Assembly: GCA_009774585.1 (NCBI GenBank) | Contig: VSOA01000020.1 | Coordinates: 1-23,244, forward strand | Source: Lachnospiraceae bacterium | Lineage (GTDB): Bacteria > Bacillota > Clostridia > Lachnospirales > Lachnospiraceae | Direction of reading: 5' to 3' | DNA: 23,244 nucleotides | Part shown: piece by piece, positions 7,945-14,413 of the stretch | How the letters are laid out: the number at the start of each line of letters is the position of its first letter | Position numbering within the stretch: the first letter of the stretch is position 1 | The notes under the pieces: model-generated | Told to the model about the DNA's origin: nothing | What the model saw: only the letters and a program-made list of their open reading frames with translations | Databases searched by the model: none | Translations under genes and position numbers: made by a program

Positions 7945-10900
7945 ATGGGCACAAGACAAAGAAAAGAGGACCGGGCGGTATCAAGACAGGCGGAGGAACG
8001 ATACCTTGAACAGACGCTTGACGTCGTAAAGGATAACCTTACAAATTATGGGCACGAGGTGTCGCGTATGCAGGATGATATTGATGAGATGCTTGCTCAT
8101 TATCATGATAATGACACGGAAGTACTCACGATTCTGAATAATACCGTGACCATGCATGAACACATGAAAAGAGCGCTTATCCGCAATGAAAAAGCTCTCA
8201 CAAAGCCGTATTTCGGAAGAATTATTTTCCATGACGAGGCGCTTGACAAGGAGGAATCCATCTATATCGGCAGAGGTGGAATTGCCAAAGATACCACGCA
8301 CTGGATGGTGGTGGACTGGCGCGCGCCTGTGGCAAATGCTTATTATGAGAATGGTCTTGGCAAATGCAGCTATGAAGCGCCGGGCGGCAAACAAATCAGA
8401 ATTGATCTGGAATTGAAACGTACTTATGAAATCGAATCGGGCAAGCTGCTCGACTATTTTGACAGTGAGGTGATCGCCAACGATGATCTGCTGACAAAGT
8501 ATCTTGCCAAGAATAAACAGGCGGTCCTTAGCGAGATTGTCGCAACCATTCAGAAAGAGCAGAATGAAATTATCCGCAAATCTCCGTATCATAACATCAT
8601 TGTTCAGGGTGTTGCAGGGTCCGGTAAAACGACCGTGGCAATGCATAGGATTTCTTATATTCTGTACAATTATGAGGAACGCTTCAAGCCGGACGATTTC
8701 TATATTGTAGGGAGTAACCGGATTCTGCTGAATTACATTACGGGTGTTCTTCCAGATTTGGATGTGTATGGAATCAGACAGATGACGATGGAACAGCTCT
8801 TTGTCAGACTATTATATGAGGACTGGGATGACAAGAAGTACCGGATTAAGACAACGGATGCGGGCAGAAGGTATGGAAAAGGCGGGAAACGGGAGGCGGA
8901 TACAGGCGGAAAAAGGGAAGTCATAGATAATGGGCGACGAGACGAAAGTGTAAAAGGAAGCTCTATATGGTTCCGGGATTTGGAAGCATACTGTCGGGAA
9001 TTGGAATGGAATGCGATATCGCGCCAATCTGTTTATCTGAATCCGAAGCAGTTTGTGGAAGGCATCCGAGACGGAAAAGCAGGCGTATTTGATGAGAGCG
9101 GCGGGGCGGATCCGGACATGGCAGACCTTATCTGCCTGATGAATAGGGAAGCTGTGGAACGATATATCAGAGAAAATCCCATGGTGTCGGTGCAGAGTAA
9201 AATCAATATGTTAAATACCCGCCTTCGAGGTAAGGTGAAAGAAGAATTTCTGAAAAGAAGCATCCGTTACACGGAAGCCGAACGAAAAGCAATCCTCAAG
9301 GCATATCGCGGGCACTATGGCGGCAAAACATGGAAGCAGTCTATTTTTGAACTGTATCAGGATTTCTTACGCAGGCAGACAGCAAAAGGATATGACGTCA
9401 ACGTGCCGGATGAAGCGTTCGACGTGTATGATCTGGCGGCGCTTGCCTATCTGTATAAAAGAGTGAAAGAGACGGAAGTGATCAGCGAGGCGCATCATAT
9501 CGTCATAGATGAGGCGCAGGATTTCGGAATGATGGCGTACCTTGTATTAAAGTTCTGTATCTACCGCTGCACGTATACGATTATGGGTGACGTTTCCCAG
9601 AACATTCATTTTGGTTACGGCTTGAACGATTGGGAGGAACTTAAGATACTGATGCTGGCGGATTCTATGGACAGCTTCGGGATTCTTAAGAAAAGTTACC
9701 GTAACACGGTGGAGATATCTGATTTTGCAACGAATATACTGCATCATGGGAAATTTTCCGTCTACCCGGTGGAACCGATTATCAGACATGGAAGTCCTGT
9801 GACGGTACGGCGGCTTGCGGACAGACAGACGATGATTCGTGAGGCGGCGGATATCTGCATCAAGTGGAAAAACAGTGGCAGCAGGCTGGAGACAATCGCT
9901 GTCGTCTGTCGTGACAGGGAAGAAGCAGCAGCGGCAGCAGGAGAATTGTCCGCATATGTAGAAGTGATGGAAAGCGATCCGGAGAAAATGCAATTTGGTA
10001 GCGGTATCATGGTACTTCCCGTAGAGTACACAAAGGGTCTGGAGTTTGACGCAGTCCTGATTCTGGATCCGACTAGGGAGAAATATCCTGTGGATGACGG
10101 TCATGCAAAGCTGCTTTATGTGGCGGCGACCCGCGCGCTTCATGAACTATGTGTGATTCATACAGGGAATCTGACGGGGCTGATCGCCGACCCGGTGCCG
10201 GATAAGCATGTTGCGAGAGAAGCAGGAGAACTGAGGGAACCGGGCATAACGCGGGGCAAGCCGGATATCGGCAATCATGCAGATAGTAGACACAGAATGA
10301 GAGAGTTGTCGTCTACAGCAGGCGCAGACTCGGATAGACGGAGGAAGAAAGTTTCTATTGTGCGCAGTCAGGTAACGGATGAGAGGGCTGCAGAGAAGAA
10401 AGCCGATGCGGGAACAAGAGCGGCGGCAGGCAGGGAGCATGGCGGAATGTCATACACGCTGCAGAGCGTTAATACAAGCGCACTTAACCGAAAGCCTGAA
10501 AAAACAAAACAGGAAAGCACGATACAATTCGGTGATATGCCGCTGACCGAGAAGCTGCGGCCGGCAGGGCACGGGAAGATAGACCTTGCGGTGAAATGGG
10601 TGGTAAAACAGCAGGACGGGCTGTATCTGCACAGCCGATACGGCGTTCTGCGCTTAAGCCCGATTGGCAGCGCGATTGTAAGGGTGACTTTTGCAAAAGG
10701 CGGACAGATTCTGGATGGGATAAACGATAGGATTGCGGTGCATTCTGTTGACAAAAGATGGATGTATAAAGAATCCGGCAGCACGGTAGACCTTATGACG
10801 GACGAACTGCTTGTTCAGGTAGATAAAGGGACGGGTGCGATACGCTATATGACGCGGGACAAGAAGCTGCTGCTTGCGGAACAAAACAGAGAATGCAGGC

Positions 10901-11262
10901 AGCTTGAGAGCACTGCGGACGGAAGATTCAGAACGTGGCTCTATCTCGATTGGCCAAAGAAAGAGACGGTGTACGGCATGGGAGCAGGAGATGCCGCCGG
11001 ACTGAATTTGAGAAAGACGGCAAGATATATTTCGCATATTGGCAGTAATGAAAAAGAGGACTTTGAATTGCCATTTATATTATCAGACCAAGGGTATGGA
11101 ATCGTTCTTGCAGCTGACAGTCCGGTTCTGAGCTGCGATATACCAGCGTACGGTACTTATCTGTATGCAGAAAGCGAGCGGCAGATGGATTTCTATTTCA
11201 TCACGGGAAAACGCCAGAATACGATTATGAACGCTTATGCCTATCTTTGCGGGAAGTTGTAA
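7945..11262 (+). CDS. helD: HelD-like helicase fused to a GH31 N-terminal-like beta-sandwich domain
   Basis: Superfamily 1 helicase of the HelD type; such proteins bind RNA polymerase and use ATP to free stalled or idle enzyme. Starting at ATG 7945 (GGAGGT six bases upstream) it has 1105 aa. Residues about 5-85 form the helical HelD N-arm, ending at PYFGRI. Walker A GVAGSGKT is at 222-229, Walker B IDEAQD at 521-526, GDVSQ at 548-552, SYRN near 584-587, KGLEFDAVLI at 697-706 and YVAATRAL at 725-732. A Gly/Lys/Arg-rich insert (about 304-335, GGKRE twice) sits in the helicase. Usual HelD proteins end soon after YVAATRAL. Here a charged linker (about 755-872) leads to about 880-1105, which resembles the N-terminal domain of GH31 glycosidases (RYGVLRLSPIG, VYGMGAGDAAGLNLR, LPFILSDQGYGIVL, MDFYFITGK, AYAYLCGKL). 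No catalytic barrel follows. The helicase call is firm; the GH31 call is from motif memory. Confidence 0.85.
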   Translation: MGTRQRKEDRAVSRQAEERYLEQTLDVVKDNLTNYGHEVSRMQDDIDEMLAHYHDNDTEVLTILNNTVTMHEHMKRALIRNEKALTKPYFGRIIFHDEALDKEESIYIGRGGIAKDTTHWMVVDWRAPVANAYYENGLGKCSYEAPGGKQIRIDLELKRTYEIESGKLLDYFDSEVIANDDLLTKYLAKNKQAVLSEIVATIQKEQNEIIRKSPYHNIIVQGVAGSGKTTVAMHRISYILYNYEERFKPDDFYIVGSNRILLNYITGVLPDLDVYGIRQMTMEQLFVRLLYEDWDDKKYRIKTTDAGRRYGKGGKREADTGGKREVIDNGRRDESVKGSSIWFRDLEAYCRELEWNAISRQSVYLNPKQFVEGIRDGKAGVFDESGGADPDMADLICLMNREAVERYIRENPMVSVQSKINMLNTRLRGKVKEEFLKRSIRYTEAERKAILKAYRGHYGGKTWKQSIFELYQDFLRRQTAKGYDVNVPDEAFDVYDLAALAYLYKRVKETEVISEAHHIVIDEAQDFGMMAYLVLKFCIYRCTYTIMGDVSQNIHFGYGLNDWEELKILMLADSMDSFGILKKSYRNTVEISDFATNILHHGKFSVYPVEPIIRHGSPVTVRRLADRQTMIREAADICIKWKNSGSRLETIAVVCRDREEAAAAAGELSAYVEVMESDPEKMQFGSGIMVLPVEYTKGLEFDAVLILDPTREKYPVDDGHAKLLYVAATRALHELCVIHTGNLTGLIADPVPDKHVAREAGELREPGITRGKPDIGNHADSRHRMRELSSTAGADSDRRRKKVSIVRSQVTDERAAEKKADAGTRAAAGREHGGMSYTLQSVNTSALNRKPEKTKQESTIQFGDMPLTEKLRPAGHGKIDLAVKWVVKQQDGLYLHSRYGVLRLSPIGSAIVRVTFAKGGQILDGINDRIAVHSVDKRWMYKESGSTVDLMTDELLVQVDKGTGAIRYMTRDKKLLLAEQNRECRQLESTADGRFRTWLYLDWPKKETVYGMGAGDAAGLNLRKTARYISHIGSNEKEDFELPFILSDQGYGIVLAADSPVLSCDIPAYGTYLYAESERQMDFYFITGKRQNTIMNAYAYLCGKL

Positions 11263-11271
11263 GACTTCCCG
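11250..11271 (+). other. Hairpin around the helicase stop codon
   Basis: CGGGAAGT (11250-11257) pairs perfectly with ACTTCCCG (11264-11271), and the TAA stop lies in the six-base loop. No T-run follows, so termination is doubtful. A structure at the 3' end of the message could protect it from exonucleases. Confidence 0.4.
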
Positions 11272-11336
11272 GAGAACCTCCGATACGGAAGCCGATCGCG
11301 GAAGAGGTCGGGGCATTAGAAATAATACAAGGGTGA

Positions 11337-11560
11337 TTTTTCCATAGTATTAAATATGACCTCAGGAAAGATAAAACATTTATAGGAGACTTTCAAGGCA
11401 ACATATAGTAGAATGGTAATATCGGACAAGCTGATACATCTAACGCCGTTTTTGGCATCACCCATCCGGAAAATGAAATCTCTCAACGCGCGATTGGAAA
11501 GAGTATTTCTTTGGTGTACAATCTATTTATGGCATGGGAAACCAGAAGATTGGAGGGAGA
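11337..11560 (+). pseudogene. Possible decayed gene between helicase and acetyltransferase
   Basis: The 300-bp gap after the helicase gene has no intact gene. One frame reads protein-like across it: YDLRKDKTFIGDFQGNI, two consecutive TAG stops at 11406-11411, then NAVFGITHPENEISQRAIG (from 11442) and KSISLVYNLFMAWE. There is no plausible start codon or ribosome site before the first part. I do not recognise the parent family. It could be a chance open stretch, so confidence is low. Confidence 0.3.
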
Positions 11561-11562
11561 AA

Positions 11563-12117
11563 ATGTATTTGGAAACAAAGCGGCTCATCATACGGGATTA
11601 TGAGGGGAGTGACAGAGATAATTATTTTCGGTTAAAAAATGATGCAAAGACGATGTACTATCTGCAGGATATCAAGTTTTCCTCAAGACAAGAATCGGAT
11701 GAGGAATTTGAACAGATATTGGAAGATGCTAAGAAAAAGGAAAGAACGTTTTATTTTCTACATATAGAATTGAAGGATAGCCATGAACAGGTAGGCAGCA
11801 TCGGATATACGGTGAAGGCGAGGACGCCGGTGGGCAAGCTTGTCCATGCGGGATATTTTACCTATCCGAAATTCTGGAACAACGGTTATGTGACGGAAGC
11901 TTTTCACAAAGTACTGGAATTTGCTTTTCTGGAAGACGATGTATACCGGGTGACGACGGGATGTTTCGCGGAGAATGTGGGTTCTGAGAAGGTTATGCGC
12001 AAATGCGGGCTGATCAAGGAGGCGGAGCATATAGACTGGGAATGGCATGATGGTAAGATGAAGACCCGGTTGGAATACAGACTGTTGAAAAATGAGTGGA
12101 ACAAAATACAATTGTAA
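11563..12117 (+). CDS. GNAT family N-acetyltransferase, RimJ/RimL-like
   Basis: This cytoplasmic acetyl-CoA-dependent acetyltransferase has 184 aa, the usual GNAT length. It starts with the RimJ/RimL-type opening MYLETKRLIIRDY. The cofactor-binding region is around GYFTYPKFWNNGYVTEAFHK (about 103-122), and the late ENVGSEKVMRKCGL segment (about 139-152) matches the family's substrate-side helix. ATG 11563 follows GGAGGGAG closely. An upstream in-frame ATG at 11413 has no ribosome site and its extension shows no homology I recognise. The 3' end overlaps a truncated regulator reading frame by 22 bases. The acceptor substrate cannot be told from sequence; antibiotic, peptide or ribosomal-protein acetylation are all possible. 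Confidence 0.8.
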   Translation: MYLETKRLIIRDYEGSDRDNYFRLKNDAKTMYYLQDIKFSSRQESDEEFEQILEDAKKKERTFYFLHIELKDSHEQVGSIGYTVKARTPVGKLVHAGYFTYPKFWNNGYVTEAFHKVLEFAFLEDDVYRVTTGCFAENVGSEKVMRKCGLIKEAEHIDWEWHDGKMKTRLEYRLLKNEWNKIQL

Positions 12118-12467
12118 AGGGCGGCGTTTCCGTACAGACTGTCAGCAAATGGGAGAACAATGTCTGTATGCCTGATATCGCTATGTTACCGGATATTGCG
12201 AAGTTTTTCCACGTAACGGTTGATGAACTTCTGGGACTGTCTCCTCTTGCGGGTGAGAAGTACATACCGGTCAATAGTGGTGAGAAGGATTACTGGGAGT
12301 CCAGACTGGATTGCTTGAAAACCGACAGGAGGATTGAAAGCTACTGTCGTAAACAGCGGAAGGTACAGGCTTATGTGGCGGCAAATCGGGAGAATCTGAA
12401 ATATCTCCACTACTGGGGCTCTTGGTTAGTTATGGGTATAAATAAATATAAGAAAACGGAGGATTGA
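12096..12467 (+). pseudogene. 5'-truncated XRE-family regulator remnant
   Basis: The reading frame holds the second half of an XRE helix-turn-helix (VSVQTVSKWENNVCMPDIAM, then LPDIAKFFHVTVDELLGL) but lacks the first two helices normally found before VSVQTVSKWE. Only about nine unrelated codons precede it, starting with a GTG inside the acetyltransferase gene, with no ribosome site. After DELLGL the sequence continues DYWESRLDCLKTDRR and ends with YLHYWGSWLVMGINKYKK. Some clostridial XRE regulators carry a C-terminal SAM-dependent methyltransferase domain, and these pieces could be its two ends with the middle deleted; that is inference. The frame ends four bases before the amidohydrolase start. 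It may still be translated, but DNA binding is unlikely with half a domain. Confidence 0.65.
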
Positions 12468-12471
12468 AAAC

Positions 12472-13773
12472 ATGGGAATCGTAATTAAGAATGCTCTGGC
12501 AATTCTGCCGCAGGGCGCAGAAGATGTAGTGCAGGAGACAAGCATCTACATTGAGAAGGACCGAATCACGGGAATCGGACAGGCTCCCGATGGATTCTGT
12601 GAGGACAAGGTGATTGACGGAACGGACAAACTGGTGATTCCGGGACTGATTAACTGTCACACCCATTCGTATATGTCCTTTATGAGGAATGTGGCGGATG
12701 ACCTTTCATTTATGGACTGGCTGTTCGGAACGATTGATCCCATCGAACAGCAGATGACAGATGAGGACACTTATTGGGGCGCTAATCTGGCGATTATTGA
12801 GATGATGAAGAGCGGAACGACCTGCTTTAACGATATGCAGATGAATATTCATCAGACGACCCGGGCTGTTAAGGAATCCGGAATGCGTGCGGTAATCAGC
12901 AGAGGGCTGGTGGGCAGCGGTAATGACGAAGCCGGACAGATGAGACTGAGGCAGGCATATGAGGAGCGGGACGCCGCCAAAGACTGCGACAGATTATCGT
13001 TTGTACTGGGACCCCACGCACCTTTTACATGTGATGAGGAATTTATGAAGATTGTCGCAGCAGAGGCGAAGAAAAACGGCATGGGCATTCATATCCACTT
13101 ATCGGAGAGCGAGAGCGAGATTGCACAGATTAAGGAAAAATACGGATGCAGCCCCATTGCGTTGGCCGACAGGTGCGGGCTGTTTGACGTGCCGGCAGTA
13201 GCGGCGCACTGTGTGCAGATTGACGAGGCGGACATGGATATTCTGAAAGCAAAAAATGTCAGTGTCGTGACGAATCCGGCGAGCAATATGAAGCTTGGTA
13301 ACGGTTTTGCGCCTGTGGCGGGAATGCTTCAAAAGGGAATCAACGTATGTATCGGGACGGACGGCGCCGCCAGCAACAATTGTCTGAACATGTTTCATGA
13401 ACTCAGTCTGCTCACATTGATTCACAAGGGCATCGGCAGGACGCCCCAGTGTATCAGCGCCAAAGAAGGGTTCCGCATCGCAACGATAAACGGCGCCAAA
13501 GCGCTTGGTATGGAGAAGGAAATCGGAAGTATCGAGGTCGGCAAGAAGGCGGATTTGGCAATCCTTGACTTAAATACACCTTCGCTGACTCCCAGAAATA
13601 ATCTGATTGCGGGCTTGTCCTATTCCGCCAACGGTTCAGAGGTCGATACGGTCATCATTAACGGACAGATTACGATGGAGAACAGAAAGCTTCTGACCAT
13701 TGACGAGCAGCTCGTGTACGGTAAGATTCAAGAGATTATCGTGAGAATGGGACTGGATAAGAAAGTGTATTAA
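12472..13773 (+). CDS. mtaD: 5-methylthioadenosine/S-adenosylhomocysteine deaminase-like amidohydrolase
   Basis: A metal-dependent amidohydrolase that probably deaminates MTA or SAH to the inosyl forms, a step in recycling products of SAM metabolism. At 433 aa it has the family's usual length. Metal and catalytic residues are visible: HTH at 63-65 (NCHTHSYMSFMR), HIHLSE with His207, His209 and Glu212, His246 in AAHCVQ, and Asp297 in IGTDGAASNN. An N-terminal composite beta-domain (VIDGTDKLVIPGLIN) and the C-terminal return GSIEVGKKADLAILD complete the fold. ATG 12472 has GGAGGA at 12458-12463. Related deaminases acting on other purines or guanine-like substrates cannot be excluded. It follows a regulator remnant that may once have included a methyltransferase domain, and a terminator-like hairpin follows it. 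Confidence 0.8.
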   Translation: MGIVIKNALAILPQGAEDVVQETSIYIEKDRITGIGQAPDGFCEDKVIDGTDKLVIPGLINCHTHSYMSFMRNVADDLSFMDWLFGTIDPIEQQMTDEDTYWGANLAIIEMMKSGTTCFNDMQMNIHQTTRAVKESGMRAVISRGLVGSGNDEAGQMRLRQAYEERDAAKDCDRLSFVLGPHAPFTCDEEFMKIVAAEAKKNGMGIHIHLSESESEIAQIKEKYGCSPIALADRCGLFDVPAVAAHCVQIDEADMDILKAKNVSVVTNPASNMKLGNGFAPVAGMLQKGINVCIGTDGAASNNCLNMFHELSLLTLIHKGIGRTPQCISAKEGFRIATINGAKALGMEKEIGSIEVGKKADLAILDLNTPSLTPRNNLIAGLSYSANGSEVDTVIINGQITMENRKLLTIDEQLVYGKIQEIIVRMGLDKKVY

Positions 13774-13808
13774 GAAGAACGGCAACGGAAAAGTTTACCG
13801 CATAAAAT

Positions 13809-13862
13809 AGAGCATATAGATTTCAATTTCTATATGCTCTAACGCTGTTTTCTTCTTTTTTT
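13809..13862 (+). terminator. Probable terminator after the amidohydrolase gene
   Basis: AGAGCATATAGA (13809-13820) pairs perfectly with TCTATATGCTCT (13829-13840) around an 8-base loop. After AACGCTG comes a T-rich tract to 13862. The gap before the T-tract makes it imperfect, but its place between the amidohydrolase gene and a new promoter fits termination. Confidence 0.55.
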
Positions 13863-13871
13863 GACTAATAC

Positions 13872-13900
13872 TTGACATATCGGTCTACTGATGATAGACT
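13872..13900 (+). promoter_or_regulatory. Sigma-A-type promoter of the blaI-blaR1 pair
   Basis: TTGACA (13872-13877), a 17-bp spacer and TAGACT (13895-13900, four of six consensus bases) form a plausible promoter. The -10 element lies inside the first operator arm, so a bound repressor would block RNA polymerase. Confidence 0.6.
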
Positions 13901-13926
13901 GATTGCGTGGTCTATCATCAGTAGAC
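13883..13926. promoter_or_regulatory. Twin mirror-image BlaI-type operators
   Basis: GTCTACTGATGATAGAC (13883-13899) and GTCTATCATCAGTAGAC (13910-13926) are exact reverse complements separated by 10 bp. Each 17-bp arm is itself a dyad, GTCTA-N7-TAGAC. Two adjacent dyads over the promoter and leader are what is expected for a BlaI/MecI dimer repressor that controls its own gene. The half-site differs from the classic TACA/TGTA core of bla and mec operators. Confidence 0.7.
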
Positions 13927-13966
13927 TGGCTTGGAGAATCTGATTGACGCGGAAACGGAGAATATC

Positions 13967-14350
13967 ATGAAAGCAAATAAGCAGGAACAAAAGAAGGAAT
14001 ACAGACTGGCGGAGACGGAAGCCCGGTTTGCGGAATTAATCTGGCAGAGGGAACCGATTTCCTCACCGGAACTCGTGAAGTTATGTGAAAAAGAATTTGC
14101 ATGGAAGAAATCAACGACATACACGGTGCTGAAGAAATTATGCGACAGAGGAATTTTTCAGAATAATAAGACGGAAGTAACTTCATTGATATCCAAAGAG
14201 GAATTTTACAGCCACAAGAGCAGAAAATTCGTAGAAGATTCTTTTGACGGTTCCATTCCGAAATTCCTGACGGCTTTTATGGGTGGGAAGAAATTAACAA
14301 AACAGCAGGCGCAGGAAATCAAGCAGTTGATTGATGATTTTACGATATAG
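13967..14350 (+). CDS. blaI: BlaI/MecI/CopY-family transcriptional repressor
   Basis: This is a winged-helix repressor of 127 aa, the normal size of BlaI and MecI. The DNA-binding half is clear: RLAETEARFAELIWQREPIS, then KKSTTYTVLKKLCDRGIF as recognition helix and start of the wing. The C-terminal helices (GSIPKFLTAFMGGKKL onward) form the dimerisation part, where BlaR1-type proteases cleave in known systems. ATG 13967 follows CGGAG at 13956-13960; a TTG at 13931 in frame lies next to the operator and is less likely. It lies 63 bp before the blaR1-like gene in the same direction, as in bla/mec systems. The twin operators directly upstream imply autorepression. No beta-lactamase gene is in the window. 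Confidence 0.9.
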   Translation: MKANKQEQKKEYRLAETEARFAELIWQREPISSPELVKLCEKEFAWKKSTTYTVLKKLCDRGIFQNNKTEVTSLISKEEFYSHKSRKFVEDSFDGSIPKFLTAFMGGKKLTKQQAQEIKQLIDDFTI

Positions 14351-14413
14351 GAGATTACGGCGGTTTTTTACCGCGAAATAGAGAAACGTGCAATGGAAGG
14401 AAGATGACAGAAT

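Noticed and set aside
7749..8009. Plus-strand open frame of 86 codons upstream of and overlapping the helicase gene
   Set aside because: It has no ribosome site, reads through the AT-rich promoter region and overlaps the well-supported helicase start in another frame.
9547..10143. Minus-strand open frame of 198 codons opposite the helicase gene
   Set aside because: The plus strand has conserved helicase motifs throughout this stretch; the opposite frame is rich in His, Arg and Cys and has no recognisable feature.
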